Part shown: positions 42,310 through 51,751 of the stretch, one piece after another
How the letters are laid out: every line of letters starts with the position of its first letter
Numbering within the stretch: position 1 is the first letter of the stretch
DNA from: Labilibaculum manganireducens
GTDB taxonomy: Bacteria; Bacteroidota; Bacteroidia; Bacteroidales; Marinifilaceae
NCBI RefSeq assembly: GCF_002843385.1
Contig: NZ_MVDE01000032.1
Location: 1-59,320, forward strand
Reading direction: 5' to 3'
DNA length: 59,320 nt
Translations under genes and position numbers: made by a program
The notes under the pieces: model-generated
The model's input: only the letters and a program-made list of their open reading frames with translations
Databases searched by the model: none
What the model was told of the DNA's origin: nothing

Positions 42310-42906
42310 ATGCATCCCAATCGTAAAAATATCCGAAAAAGAAACTACGATTATACCAATACAGGCTGGTATTTTGTGACAATCTGCACAAAAAACAGGG
42401 AGCATTTCTTCGGTGAAATCAGGAATGAAGAAATGCAATTGTCTGTAATTGGGAAACAGGCTCAGATCTTTTGGCTGGAGATCCCTAAACATTTTCCGAA
42501 TGTTGAATTGGGAGAATTCGTAATTATGCCAGATCATATCCACGGAATAATTGGAATTGTAAACCGTAAGGGCGTTGCATGCAAGATCCCTACGGATATA
42601 TCAAACATTGCATGCAAGATCCCTACGAGCAAGATCCCTACGGATACATCAAATAAAAACGAATACATGGCATCCATCTCACCAAAATCAGGAAGCTTAT
42701 CTGCAATAATCAGATCCTATAAATCTGCGCTAACACGATGGTGCGGATTAAATGATTCCCATTCATTTAGCTGGTTAGCCCGCTTCCATGAAAGAATCAT
42801 TCGAAATCAGGAAGAATATAACAGAATTGAGGAATACATTCATTCCAATCCAAAAAAATGTCAAATACAGACGTTGCATGCAACGTCTACATTGAAAAAA
42901 TGTTAA
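42310..42906 (+). CDS. REP-associated tyrosine transposase (RAYT, Y1 HUH family)
   Basis: 198 residues. The Y1-transposase landmarks are present: YTNTGWYFVTICTKNREHFFG, the HUH motif in VIMPDHIHGIIG, and WLARFHERIIRNQEEYNRIEEYIHSNP with the catalytic Tyr region. RAYTs are domesticated IS200-like enzymes that act on REP palindromes. Between residues about 86 and 113 the protein carries an insertion encoded by REP sequence itself (repeated ACKIPTD/SKIPTD peptides), and the C-terminal QTLHATS also comes from a REP palindrome. The flanks carry the same palindromes. It is apparently intact apart from these insertions. Confidence 0.88.
   Translation: MHPNRKNIRKRNYDYTNTGWYFVTICTKNREHFFGEIRNEEMQLSVIGKQAQIFWLEIPKHFPNVELGEFVIMPDHIHGIIGIVNRKGVACKIPTDISNIACKIPTSKIPTDTSNKNEYMASISPKSGSLSAIIRSYKSALTRWCGLNDSHSFSWLARFHERIIRNQEEYNRIEEYIHSNPKKCQIQTLHATSTLKKC
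42562..42642. repeat. REP sequences inside the RAYT reading frame
   Basis: Three copies or part copies: AACCGTAAGGGCGTTGCATG onward (42562-42595), ACATTGCATGCAAGATCCCT (42605-42624) and GCAAGATCCCTACGG (about 42629-42643). They keep the frame open and add about 28 residues between the HUH motif and the tyrosine helix. Confidence 0.85.
42868..42890. repeat. REP palindrome at the 3' end of the RAYT gene
   Basis: GACGTTGCATGCAACGTC (42870-42887) is a perfect palindrome with the shared GCATGC centre and encodes the last residues of the transposase. Confidence 0.85.
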
Positions 42907-42940
42907 TCACCCTAAGAAAATCATCAAACAATTGGACACA

Positions 42941-42977
42941 AAAAAAGCGATAACCAATTACTGGCTATCGCTTTTTT
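42941..42977. terminator. Bidirectional intrinsic terminator
   Basis: AAAAAAGCGATA (42941-42952) pairs perfectly with TATCGCTTTTTT (42966-42977), with inner CC/GG pairs. It separates the RAYT gene from the convergent ilvA gene and works in both directions. Confidence 0.9.
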
Positions 42978-42997
42978 GATTGTTATCAACTAATATT

Positions 42998-44257
42998 TCA
43001 GACTATGAACTGAAACAAATCCGTTTTATCGTTTAGGTATTCGAAAATAAAGTTACGCTCGGTCATTCTCTCTTGCAATCTTTGTAAATCGGTAGGATTT
43101 TGTACTTCGATTCCGATAACTGCCGGGCCTTTTTCCCTGCTGCTCTTTTTGTAGTACTCAAAATGGGTAATGTCATCACCCGCATCCAACACATCGTTTA
43201 CAAATTCTTTTAGCGCTCCCGAACGCTGCGGAAAACGCACCATGAAATAGTGCTTTAAGCCTTCGTAAAGCAAGCTTCTTTCTTTGATTTCCTCCATTCG
43301 GGTAATGTCGTTGTTGCTGCCACTTAACACACAAACCACATTCTTCCCTTTAATTTCTTCTTTCATTAATTGCAAAGCGGCAATGGATAAAGCTCCTGCA
43401 GGTTCTGCCACAATTGCATCCTCGTTGTACATCTGCAAAATGGTTGAGCAGATGAGTCCCTCCGGAACCACCACAATTCCATCCAAAACCTTTTCGCATA
43501 TTTTCCAGGTAAGATCTCCCACTTTTCTTACTGCAGCACCATCTACAAAGCGGTCAATTGTCTCCAAAGCAACATTGTCCTTTTTTTCAAATGCCATTTT
43601 CATGGAAGCAGCCCCTTCGGGCTCAACACCTATAATTTTTGTATTCGGACTAAATTCCTTGATCCATGCCCCTACTCCTGAAGCCAAACCGCCTCCGCCA
43701 ATCGGCAGAAACAGATAATCAATGCACTCTTTAAGCTGCCTTAGTATTTCCAAACCAATGGTTCCTTGTCCTTCAATAATCTTTGGATCATCAAACGGGT
43801 GAATAATGGTTTGTCCGAGTTCTTTGGCATCTGCATTTGCTTTGGCCGAGGCATCATCAAAAGTATCGCCGGTAAGGATAATTTCCACCTGATCGCCGCC
43901 AAACATTTTCACCTGCTTAACCTTCTGACGAGGGGTTGTTTCGGGCATGTAGATTTTTCCGAAACATTTCAGTTTACTGCAGGAATAGGCAACTCCCTGA
44001 GCATGATTGCCCGCGCTTGCACACACAATTCCTTTTGCCAGCACCTCTTTCGAAAGACTGGCTATTTTATTGTAAGCTCCTCTTATTTTATAGGAACGAA
44101 CCTGTTGCAGATCCTCCCTTTTTAAATAAATATTTGCTTCGCTTTTTGATGATAGATTTAAGTTTTTGAGTAAAGGAGTTTCCAACACCACCTCCTGAAC
44201 CCGCCTGTTTGCCTTAACAATATCCGCCATTAGCGGATAATAATTTTCTTTTGACAT
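42998..44257 (-). CDS. ilvA: Threonine ammonia-lyase (threonine dehydratase)
   Basis: 419 residues. PLP-dependent fold type II: the Schiff-base lysine is in YLKREDLQQVRSYKIRGAYNKI, the glycine-rich phosphate loop in PIGGGGLASGVG and the closing VVCVLSGSNND. The C-terminal about 90 residues form a single regulatory ACT-like domain (HYFMVRFPQRSGALKEFVNDVL). It turns threonine into 2-oxobutyrate, the entry to isoleucine. Last gene of the branched-chain cluster, but behind a terminator-like hairpin (44286-44322), so it may have its own promoter or be reached by read-through. Confidence 0.93.
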   Translation of the reverse strand: MSKENYYPLMADIVKANRRVQEVVLETPLLKNLNLSSKSEANIYLKREDLQQVRSYKIRGAYNKIASLSKEVLAKGIVCASAGNHAQGVAYSCSKLKCFGKIYMPETTPRQKVKQVKMFGGDQVEIILTGDTFDDASAKANADAKELGQTIIHPFDDPKIIEGQGTIGLEILRQLKECIDYLFLPIGGGGLASGVGAWIKEFSPNTKIIGVEPEGAASMKMAFEKKDNVALETIDRFVDGAAVRKVGDLTWKICEKVLDGIVVVPEGLICSTILQMYNEDAIVAEPAGALSIAALQLMKEEIKGKNVVCVLSGSNNDITRMEEIKERSLLYEGLKHYFMVRFPQRSGALKEFVNDVLDAGDDITHFEYYKKSSREKGPAVIGIEVQNPTDLQRLQERMTERNFIFEYLNDKTDLFQFIV

Positions 44258-44285
44258 TTCGTCCCCCTTTTCTTTTGTTAAAATA

Positions 44286-44322
44286 AATAAGCCTGAAAGT
44301 AACCAATTCCTTCAGGCTTATT
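44286..44322 (-). terminator. Hairpin between leuB and ilvA
   Basis: AATAAGCCTGAA (44286-44297) and TTCAGGCTTATT (44311-44322) are perfect inverted repeats; on the minus strand an AT-rich tail with TTTATTTT follows, then the ilvA start. It should terminate most transcription from leuB or act as a leader hairpin for ilvA. Confidence 0.65.
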
Positions 44323-44325
44323 CTT

Positions 44326-44487
44326 AGAAACTGTTTCAAATTTATCCTTCAGTTTTTTTATATGAAGAAATAAAGCCTAACTGCGTTAAATTCCATTTAA
44401 ATAGAACCACTATTCTCATAAAATTTGCCTTATTACGCTTCATTTTTCATCAATAATAAATTCTAAAAACAAATTTAAACAGCTTCT
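44326..44487 (-). repeat. MITE-like intergenic repeat, copy A
   Basis: Bounded by AGAAACTGTTT on one side and AAACAGCTTCT on the other (inverted ends). It shares TTTATCCTTCAGTTTTTTTA, AAAGCCTAACTGCGTTAA and TTACGCTTCAT with copy B at 49654-49779, and has an extra segment of about 34 bp. Non-coding. Confidence 0.85.
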
Positions 44488-44695
44488 GACTTATGATGTG
44501 TATTAAGCTGGGTTCAATTGTTAACTTATTGATAACCTATGGAATTTACTTTTAGCTTAGCTGCTTTTAGCAGGAAAAGTAACTAGTAGTTAGAAAACTC
44601 ATTACCAAGTACTATTTACCTGTTGCTTAAAGATCTGTTCACAGGATAACTCAACGGTTTATGAAAGGAAACAATCATCGAACTCAGATCATTAA
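44488..44695. other. Intergenic region between leuB and the repeat
   Basis: Together with the repeat and hairpin it makes a 438-bp gap between leuB and ilvA. I see no coding frame and no leader peptide rich in branched-chain codons here. Confidence 0.5.
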
Positions 44696-45766
44696 CTAAG
44701 CATTTTGAATGTAATTTGCCAGCCAATCTCCCACTTCACTCGTTGAGTAAGCCTTTTTGCCATCAGCAATATCTTCGGTAACCACACCGGCTTCCAACGA
44801 TTTATCAATTGCTTCCCGAATTAAAGCTCCTTCTTTCATCAAGCCAAATGCGTATTCGAACATCATGGCTGCAGAAAGAACCGTAGCGCAAGGATTGGCA
44901 ATATTTTTACCTGCAGCTTGTGGATAAGATCCATGAATTGGCTCAAATACCGAAGTGTGAACACCTATCGATGCTGAAGGCAGCATTCCCATTGAACCTG
45001 AAATTACACTCGCCTCATCGGTAAGGATATCTCCAAACATATTTTCGGTAACCATTACATCGAAACGTTTTGGCCAGGTAATTAACTGCATAGCTGCATT
45101 GTCAACAAACATGTATTCTACTTCAATTTCAGGAAATTCAGGCTCAATTCTTTGAGAAACTTCTCTCCACAATCTTGATGTGGCCAATACATTTGCTTTG
45201 TCAACAATGGTTAATTTTTTGCGGCGTTTTCCTGCATATTCAAATCCCAAACGAACGATACGTTCAATTTCATCGGCCGAATACACACATGTATCGTAAG
45301 CAGTTTGTCCATCTTCAGTACGTCCCTGCGGACGGCCAAAATAAATTCCTCCCGTTAGCTCACGGATGCACATAAAATCTGCACCGTCAACCAGTTCGGT
45401 TTTCAATGGAGATTTATGAATCAGCGACTTAAATGTATTTACAGGTCGAAGATTTGCATACAAACCCAATTTTTTCCGCATGGCAAGTAAACCTTGCTCA
45501 GGACGAACTTTTGCACCTGGATCGTTATCGAACCGGGGATGTCCGATGGCTCCAAATAAAACGGCATCCGAATTCATACACAATTCATGCGTTTCATCAG
45601 GATAAGGGTTACCAACTTTATCAATTGCAACAGCTCCTACCAAAGCTTCAGTATATTCAAATTCGTGTCCAAATTTTTGAACAACTGCATCGGTAACTTT
45701 TCTTGCCTGTGCTACGATTTCCGGACCAATTCCGTCTCCGGCCAATACTGCTATTTTATACTTCAT
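44696..45766 (-). CDS. leuB: 3-isopropylmalate dehydrogenase
   Basis: 356 residues, full length for LeuB. Landmarks: [26 protein letters not shown], the substrate arginine region [16 protein letters not shown], the [10 protein letters not shown] loop, and the metal-binding [28 protein letters not shown]. It oxidises and decarboxylates 3-isopropylmalate with NAD+ to 2-oxoisocaproate. Last of the leu genes, 198 bp behind the LeuA/CimA-like gene. Confidence 0.96.
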   Translation of the reverse strand: MKYKIAVLAGDGIGPEIVAQARKVTDAVVQKFGHEFEYTEALVGAVAIDKVGNPYPDETHELCMNSDAVLFGAIGHPRFDNDPGAKVRPEQGLLAMRKKLGLYANLRPVNTFKSLIHKSPLKTELVDGADFMCIRELTGGIYFGRPQGRTEDGQTAYDTCVYSADEIERIVRLGFEYAGKRRKKLTIVDKANVLATSRLWREVSQRIEPEFPEIEVEYMFVDNAAMQLITWPKRFDVMVTENMFGDILTDEASVISGSMGMLPSASIGVHTSVFEPIHGSYPQAAGKNIANPCATVLSAAMMFEYAFGLMKEGALIREAIDKSLEAGVVTEDIADGKKAYSTSEVGDWLANYIQNA

Positions 45767-45964
45767 TATGTTGAAAGATCTTTAGATTAATAGTCCGTTA
45801 GATTTTAGTAATTAGTTTGATTTACAAGATGTTTATTTTTCAATATTTTAACCAATAACACGTTATTCATAAAACACACTAAAAAATCAAATGCTTACAA
45901 AATGGTAACAAACTATTATTAGATATGAGATGAATTAATTCAATCACCATCTAATTACATATTT

Positions 45965-47536
45965 TTAGTTTTCTTTATTGTTATTTGATAATTGCCCTGT
46001 GAGTACATTGTCATGCTGCTCAATTAGATTAAGCATCCGAAGAGTAGCTTTTATTGCAGCTTCTATCTGGTCAGGATCCAATCCACGGGTTTTAAATTCC
46101 TTACCCTTGTAATTCCATGCGATAAAAGCTTCCACCAAAGCATCTGTCTTTCCTCCCGGTGGAATCCGAACCAGATAATCGGTCAATATTGGCCGTTCTC
46201 TGCCCAATTCGTCATAAATGCTCCAAATGGCATTCATAAAAGCATCGAATTGACCATCACCAGACGATGTTCCTTCGTACATTTTCCCGTTTACTTCCAG
46301 ATTAATAGAAACAAACGGACGCATTCCTTTGGATAAAGACAAAGAATAATGTTTGATCTGAATTGGCATCTCATCCATTGTCTGATTCAAAACATCAGAA
46401 ACAATGTAAGGCAAATCATCTATGGTAACTACTTCTTTTTTATCTCCCAGTTCGATGACCCGCTTTGTAACCAGTTTCATGGTTTCTTCTTCCAAAGTAA
46501 TCCCCAGCTCTTCCAGATTTTTTTTAATGTTCGCCTTACCCGATGTCTTGCCAAGAGCATATTTGCGTTCACGTCCAAATCTTTCGGGCATTAAACGGTT
46601 AAAATACAAATCATCCTTTGAATCGCCGTCGGCATGAACGCCACAGGTTTGTGTGAAAACATTCTCTCCTACCAAAGGTTTATTTCTGGGTATCCGAATT
46701 CCTGAGAAAGTCTCTACAATTCGACTAACAATATTGATTTTGTTCTCATCAACATTTATTTTACGAGCCAAATGATCGTTTATTACTCCTATTACGGAAG
46801 CCAAAGGAGCATTTCCCGCTCGTTCGCCTAAACCATTCACTGTTGTATGAATGCCATTAATACCAGCTAAAATTGAAGAATAAACATTAGCCACTGCCAA
46901 ATCGTAATCATTATGAGCATGAAAATCGAAATGCAGTTTTGGATATCTTTCGCGGCAAGCATAACAAAAATCGAAAGCCTGCACCTGATTTAATACACCT
47001 AAAGTATCGGGCAACATGAAACGCTGAATGTTTTCATGTTGAAGTTCATCCATCAGATACCAAACGTAATCTCTTGAAGAAATCATCCCATTCGACCAAT
47101 CCTCAAGATATAGGTTTACCTTGATTCCTAGATTTGATGCATAGGCCACGGCGTCTTTTATATCCTGAACATGCTGTCCCGGTGATTTTTTCAACTGTCC
47201 CTGTAAATGCTTTAATGAACCTTTCGACAGCAAATTCACTACTCTTGCACCACTTGCATGAATCCAATCAAGAGAGGCAGTTCCGTCAATAAAACCCAGA
47301 ACTTCAATTTTGTCCAGACAATCGTTCTCTTCTGCCCATTTGGTAATTCGCTTTACTGCTTGAAATTCTCCTTCAGATACTCTGGCTGAGGCTACCTCTA
47401 TCCGATCTACTTTTAAGGATTGCAGTAATAATTTTGCAACGCCTAACTTTTCCTCGGAATTAAAGCTTACCCCAGAAGTCTGCTCACCATCCCGCAGAGT
47501 GGTGTCCATTATTTCTAAGCTACGCAGTTCGTTCAT
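45965..47536 (-). CDS. LeuA/CimA-type Claisen-condensing enzyme (second copy)
   Basis: 523 residues. N-terminal HMGL-like TIM barrel with [14 protein letters not shown], the metal/active-site HAHNDYDLAVANVYSSILAG and VNGLGERAGNAPL, then linker and a C-terminal regulatory LeuA dimer domain (about 390-505). It differs clearly from the canonical LeuA at 49803-51296 ([12 protein letters not shown] there). It could be citramalate synthase (acetyl-CoA plus pyruvate), giving a threonine-independent route to 2-oxobutyrate through LeuCDB, or a second isopropylmalate synthase. Its place between leuD and leuB fits both. Substrate choice cannot be read with confidence. Confidence 0.8.
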   Translation of the reverse strand: MNELRSLEIMDTTLRDGEQTSGVSFNSEEKLGVAKLLLQSLKVDRIEVASARVSEGEFQAVKRITKWAEENDCLDKIEVLGFIDGTASLDWIHASGARVVNLLSKGSLKHLQGQLKKSPGQHVQDIKDAVAYASNLGIKVNLYLEDWSNGMISSRDYVWYLMDELQHENIQRFMLPDTLGVLNQVQAFDFCYACRERYPKLHFDFHAHNDYDLAVANVYSSILAGINGIHTTVNGLGERAGNAPLASVIGVINDHLARKINVDENKINIVSRIVETFSGIRIPRNKPLVGENVFTQTCGVHADGDSKDDLYFNRLMPERFGRERKYALGKTSGKANIKKNLEELGITLEEETMKLVTKRVIELGDKKEVVTIDDLPYIVSDVLNQTMDEMPIQIKHYSLSLSKGMRPFVSINLEVNGKMYEGTSSGDGQFDAFMNAIWSIYDELGRERPILTDYLVRIPPGGKTDALVEAFIAWNYKGKEFKTRGLDPDQIEAAIKATLRMLNLIEQHDNVLTGQLSNNNKEN

Positions 47537-47550
47537 CTTTGCATGTTCTA

Positions 47551-48135
47551 TTAGTTATTGGCTTCAAAAGCCTCTATCTTTTCTTTTCTTGCGAGAAGGA
47601 AATCGATATCGTCGAATCCGTTCAGTAAACAATTTTTCTTGTAAGGATTAATTGCAAAACTTTCGCTTTCTCCATTCAGACTAATGCTTTGCTTCTCCAA
47701 ATCAACTACGATTTTTTGTTCCTTATTTTTCTCTACGGCATCGAATATTTTCGCTAAAAATTCAGGCGAAACCATAACAGGAAGTACTCCGTTATTCAAT
47801 GCATTATTTTGGAAAATATCAGCAAAGAAACTACTCACAACAACTTTAAAACCATAATCGTGAATTGCCCATGCTGCATGTTCCCTTGATGAACCACTTC
47901 CGAAATTTTTTCCTCCCACTAAAATTTCGCCTGAATATTCAGATTTATTCAAAACAAAATCAGGGTTTTCTTTTCCGTCAGAAGTATATCTCCAATCGCG
48001 GAAAAGATTTTCACCAAATCCTTCACGGCTTGTCGCCTTTAGGAAACGTGCAGGAATAATTTGATCTGTATCCACATTTTCAACGGGAAGCGGTACATAT
48101 GTCGATTCCAATGTGGTAAATTTATCTATTGGCAT
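47551..48135 (-). CDS. leuD: 3-isopropylmalate dehydratase, small subunit
   Basis: 194 residues. It contains the swivel-domain motifs [12 protein letters not shown], the [21 protein letters not shown] substrate loop and [17 protein letters not shown]. With LeuC it isomerises 2-isopropylmalate to 3-isopropylmalate. The gene lies 88 bp after leuC and 14 bp before the LeuA/CimA-like gene. Confidence 0.95.
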   Translation of the reverse strand: MPIDKFTTLESTYVPLPVENVDTDQIIPARFLKATSREGFGENLFRDWRYTSDGKENPDFVLNKSEYSGEILVGGKNFGSGSSREHAAWAIHDYGFKVVVSSFFADIFQNNALNNGVLPVMVSPEFLAKIFDAVEKNKEQKIVVDLEKQSISLNGESESFAINPYKKNCLLNGFDDIDFLLARKEKIEAFEANN

Positions 48136-48223
48136 AATTATTTCACTTTTAGCAGTTAGCCGATAGCTATCGTTACGCTAACCAAATACTGTTTAATTAC
48201 TATTTACTGATAACTGAATTTGA

Positions 48224-49624
48224 TTAAAACAATTCTCTAGGATCGGAAACAACTCCGGTGATTGCAGCCGCTGCAGCCGTAAGCGGACTGGCCAACATTG
48301 TTCTTGCGCCAGGTCCCTGTCTTCCTTCAAAATTTCTATTTGATGTAGAAACGCTGTATTTTCCTGCCGGAATTTTATCGTCGTTCATGGCTAAACATGC
48401 AGAACAGCCAGGCTGACGCATTTTAAATCCTGCTTCTTCCAAAATTTCAACCAAGCCTTCTTCTATAGCCTGTTTTTCAACTTGTTTTGATCCGGGAACA
48501 ATCCATGCAGTAACTGAATCTGCCTTTTTCTTTCCTTTAACCGCAGCAGCCAAAATTCGAAGATCTTCAATACGACCATTGGTACAACTACCCACAAAAA
48601 CGTAATCAACTTTCTTACCCAATAGTTTGTCTCCTAAACCAAATCCCATATAATCCAATGACTTTTTGAAAGTTGGCAATTCGGTTGGATCCACATCTTT
48701 TGCCGTTGGGATACTTCCGGAAACTCCAATTCCCATTCCTGGATTGGTTCCATAAGTCAGCATTGGTTCAATGTCCGAAGCCTTGTATGTATATTCTTTA
48801 TCGAACTTAGCTCCTTCATCAGTTTTTAACTCTTTCCATTTGGCCAAAGCTTTTGTCCAGTCCTCACCTTTTGGTGCGAATTCACGACCTTCTACATAAT
48901 CAAAAGTAGTTTGATCGGGAGCAATCATTCCTCCGCGGGCTCCCATTTCGATACTCATGTTACAAACAGTCATTCGACCTTCCATACTCAAAGCACGAAC
49001 TGCCGATCCTGCATATTCAACAAAATATCCGGTTGCACCGCCGGTTCCCAGCTGTGCTATCACATAAAGTGTAAGATCTTTTGCGGTAACGCCTTTTTGC
49101 AGTTGCCCATCAATAGTAATCCGCATTTTTTTAGGCTTCGGCTGCAAAATACACTGAGTTGCCAAAACCATTTCTACCTCCGAAGTACCAATACCAAAAG
49201 CTACAGCTCCAAAAGCACCGTGTGTTGAAGTATGACTGTCACCACAAACCAGAGTCATTCCCGGTTGTGTATGTCCAAGCTCCGGACCAACAACATGAAC
49301 AATCCCATTATATGGATGATTTAAACCATAAAGTGTAATGTTATTTTTCTCGCAGTTAGCCGTTAAAGTTTCAACTTGCTTTCTCGACAATTCATCCTTA
49401 ATCGTTAAATGCTGATTTTCTGTCGGAATGTTATGATCTGGAGTTGCAATGGTATTTTCAGGACGAAAAACTTTCATTCCTCTTGCCTCTAATCCGGAGA
49501 ATGCCTGCGGACTGGTTACCTCGTGAATCAAATGCTTGTCAATATAAAATACACTGGGGCCTCCCTCAATTTTCTCAACCACGTGGGCATCCCATACTTT
49601 ATCAAATAGTGTTTTTGGTTCCAT
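48224..49624 (-). CDS. leuC: 3-isopropylmalate dehydratase, large subunit
   Basis: 466 residues. Aconitase-type subunit; the [4Fe-4S] cysteines are in [14 protein letters not shown] and [12 protein letters not shown]. Other signatures are [17 protein letters not shown] and [15 protein letters not shown]. It forms the isomerase with LeuD. It is separated from leuA by a 178-bp gap that contains a MITE-like repeat. Confidence 0.96.
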   Translation of the reverse strand: MEPKTLFDKVWDAHVVEKIEGGPSVFYIDKHLIHEVTSPQAFSGLEARGMKVFRPENTIATPDHNIPTENQHLTIKDELSRKQVETLTANCEKNNITLYGLNHPYNGIVHVVGPELGHTQPGMTLVCGDSHTSTHGAFGAVAFGIGTSEVEMVLATQCILQPKPKKMRITIDGQLQKGVTAKDLTLYVIAQLGTGGATGYFVEYAGSAVRALSMEGRMTVCNMSIEMGARGGMIAPDQTTFDYVEGREFAPKGEDWTKALAKWKELKTDEGAKFDKEYTYKASDIEPMLTYGTNPGMGIGVSGSIPTAKDVDPTELPTFKKSLDYMGFGLGDKLLGKKVDYVFVGSCTNGRIEDLRILAAAVKGKKKADSVTAWIVPGSKQVEKQAIEEGLVEILEEAGFKMRQPGCSACLAMNDDKIPAGKYSVSTSNRNFEGRQGPGARTMLASPLTAAAAAITGVVSDPRELF

Positions 49625-49653
49625 ATTACTCTTTTAATACGATTATGTATTTG

Positions 49654-49779
49654 AGAAACTGTTTTAATTTATCCTTCAGTTTTTTTATATGAATAAATAA
49701 AGCCTAACTGCGTTAATTTGCCTTGTTACGCTTCATCTTTCACCGAAAAAAATTCTAAAAACAAATTCAAATAGTTTCT
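49654..49779 (-). repeat. MITE-like intergenic repeat, copy B
   Basis: 126-bp relative of 44326-44487 in the same orientation, between leuC and leuA. Ends are AGAAACTGTTTTAATTT and the inverted CAAATAGTTTCT. It leaves the operon reading frames untouched. Confidence 0.85.
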
Positions 49780-49802
49780 GAATATTTTTATCTAAATCTG
49801 TC

Positions 49803-51296
49803 TTATACTATTTTGGAAAGCGCATCAACCAATGCTTCAACAGAAGCTGTAATGATATCAACATTCGCAGCAAACCCGTAGACTGTACGACCTTTGTGTT
49901 CAACCTGAACATGAACTTTTCCCAAATCATTGCTTCCGCGGGTAAGCGCCTGAACAAGGAATTCACCCAAAGTGAATTTTTGTTCTATCAGTTTTTTAAC
50001 CGCATTGAAACAAGCATCTATCGGCCCGTTTCCTTCAGCAGTTGCCGCACAGCTGACTCCTTTTATTTTCAGATGTACCGTAGCCATCGGAATGGTTGAT
50101 TTACCGGAAACAACCTGCAGCAATTCCAATTCCACTGATTTCTGCAAATCATTGGCATCACCCATTAATTCCGAAAGATCTTTCTCTGTCAAATTCTTTT
50201 TCTGATCAGCCATCACCAAGAACCGATTATAGGCATCATCCAGCTGATCTTTGGTTAATGTATAGCCCATTTGACTTAGGTGATGATTTAATGCTGCACG
50301 ACCACTTCTGGCTGTTAAAACAATTGCTGATTCCTTAATCCCAACATCAACAGGATCGATAATTTCGTAATTCTCTCTGTTTTTCAAGAATCCATCCTGA
50401 TGGATTCCTGATGAATGAGCAAATGCATTTCTTCCAACAATGGCTTTATTTGCCTGAACAGGCATGTTCATTAAAGACGAAACCAAACGACTGGCAGCAT
50501 AAATTTCCTTGTTCTTGATATCGGTATAGAAAGGCAAGGCATGATGCGTTTTAATGGCCATCACCACCTCTTCCAATGAAGTATTTCCTGCCCGTTCTCC
50601 AATTCCGTTTATGGTAACCTCTACCTGACGGGCTCCATTAATTACGCCGCTTAAAGAGTTCGCAGTAGCCATACCCAAATCATTATGGCAATGGGTTGAT
50701 AAAATTGCTTTGTGAACATTGAAGACATTTTCCATCAGGTACTTAATTTTCGCACCATATTCTCCGGGAAGGCAATATCCTGTTGTATCAGGAATATTAA
50801 TAACTGTAGCTCCGGCTTTAATAACCGCTTCAACTACGCGGGCCAAATATTCATTATCTGAACGCCCGGCATCCTCAGCATAAAACTCAACATCCTCGAC
50901 ATAACGCTTGGCATACTTTACTGCGCGAACAGCACGATCAAGTATTTCCTCGGGGGTTGAATTTAATTTTGATTTTATGTGATAAGGAGAAGTACCAATT
51001 CCGGTATGAATCCTCCCTCTTTTTGCAAATTTAAGAGCCTCGGCAGCTACATCGATATCCTTTTCAACAGCGCGGGTAAGTGCACAGATAATGGGATTAC
51101 TAACCGCTTTGGCTATTTCGACGACTGAATTGAAATCTCCCGGACTTGAAACAGGAAAACCTGCTTCTATAACATCCACTCCAAGAGCCTCTAAAGTTCT
51201 GGCAACTTCAATTTTTTCAATTGTATTCAATTGACATCCCGGAACTTGTTCACCATCTCTAAGTGTGGTGTCGAAAATAAATATTTTATCACTCAT
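49803..51296 (-). CDS. leuA: 2-isopropylmalate synthase
   Basis: 497 residues, typical length. TIM-barrel motifs [17 protein letters not shown], the metal ligands in [19 protein letters not shown] and [16 protein letters not shown], then a C-terminal regulatory domain (about 390-497) that normally binds leucine for feedback inhibition. It condenses acetyl-CoA with 2-oxoisovalerate. It is the first gene of the leu segment, and a leader peptide with a terminator lies upstream (51339-51481). Confidence 0.95.
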   Translation of the reverse strand: MSDKIFIFDTTLRDGEQVPGCQLNTIEKIEVARTLEALGVDVIEAGFPVSSPGDFNSVVEIAKAVSNPIICALTRAVEKDIDVAAEALKFAKRGRIHTGIGTSPYHIKSKLNSTPEEILDRAVRAVKYAKRYVEDVEFYAEDAGRSDNEYLARVVEAVIKAGATVINIPDTTGYCLPGEYGAKIKYLMENVFNVHKAILSTHCHNDLGMATANSLSGVINGARQVEVTINGIGERAGNTSLEEVVMAIKTHHALPFYTDIKNKEIYAASRLVSSLMNMPVQANKAIVGRNAFAHSSGIHQDGFLKNRENYEIIDPVDVGIKESAIVLTARSGRAALNHHLSQMGYTLTKDQLDDAYNRFLVMADQKKNLTEKDLSELMGDANDLQKSVELELLQVVSGKSTIPMATVHLKIKGVSCAATAEGNGPIDACFNAVKKLIEQKFTLGEFLVQALTRGSNDLGKVHVQVEHKGRTVYGFAANVDIITASVEALVDALSKIV

Positions 51297-51338
51297 TGTA
51301 TTTGTGTTTTTACGTATGCTACTACTCGTTTTTGCTGC

Positions 51339-51368
51339 AAAAAAAAATTCTCCCTGTCTTTGGAAGAA
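51339..51368 (-). terminator. Attenuator terminator before leuA
   Basis: On the minus strand UUCUUCC pairs with GGAGAA (one bulge) around an eight-base loop, followed by nine T (51347-51339). The 5' arm UCUUCC (51367-51362) can instead pair with GGAAGA (51414-51409) inside the last codons of the leader peptide, giving the competing antiterminator. Confidence 0.65.
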
Positions 51369-51400
51369 CCTTGCATGATAACCTTACATTAGTTAGAATA

Positions 51401-51481
51401 TTATACAGTCTTCCTTGTTGATTCTCCAATAATGAGATCAATAATCAGGTTAAAACCAATAAGGATACTATCATAAATCAT
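51401..51481 (-). CDS. Leader peptide of the leu segment, Ile/Leu-rich
   Basis: 26 residues from the ATG at 51481-51479 to TAA at 51403-51401. Residues 6-18 read ILIGFNLIIDLII, so 7 Ile and 3 Leu codons occur among the first 18. The terminator 33 bp downstream and the antiterminator pairing with its last codons give the classic attenuation layout. A stalled ribosome at Ile/Leu codons would leave the antiterminator free. The leucine content is modest for a pure leucine sensor. Confidence 0.65.
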   Translation of the reverse strand: MIYDSILIGFNLIIDLIIGESTRKTV

Positions 51482-51536
51482 CTTACTAAAGTTTTGGACT
51501 ATTTTAGAATAATGGGAGAAATCTCCCAATCCCTGA

Positions 51537-51571
51537 CAAACCTAAAAACTTATGGTCTTTGGGAAAAACAA
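51537..51571 (-). promoter_or_regulatory. Possible promoter for the leu leader
   Basis: On the minus strand TAGGTTTG (complement of 51537-51544) matches TAnnTTTG; a TTG lies about 24 bases upstream, a little further than usual. A perfect hairpin, TGGGAGA/TCTCCCA (51513-51528), follows at the expected transcript start. Confidence 0.4.
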
Positions 51572-51707
51572 TTATTCAATTGCAACTACGATCTTCAAAC
51601 TAATTCAAATACATTTCCCGAAACACAAACTAAAACACAAAACCCTATTAACCTGCAAACTAAGCCAATCTTTGTTTTCTAATTAATGGGATATCCAAGC
51701 TTGAAAT

Positions 51708-51740
51708 AAACCTGACAGGTTTTAAAAATCTGTCAGGTTT
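51708..51740 (-). terminator. Terminator after ilvC
   Basis: AAACCTGACAG (51708-51718) and CTGTCAGGTTT (51730-51740) are perfect inverted repeats 12 bp after the ilvC stop on the minus strand. It divides the cluster into an ilvDBNC unit and a leu unit. Confidence 0.8.
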
Positions 51741-51751
51741 TGAATGTATTT

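Noticed and set aside
44258-44695. Fourth attenuator leader before ilvA
   Set aside because: A short frame inside the MITE-like repeat contains a few Val/Ile/Leu codons, but there is no terminator with a T-run placed after it in the usual way, and the hairpin at 44286-44322 is better read as a leuB terminator.
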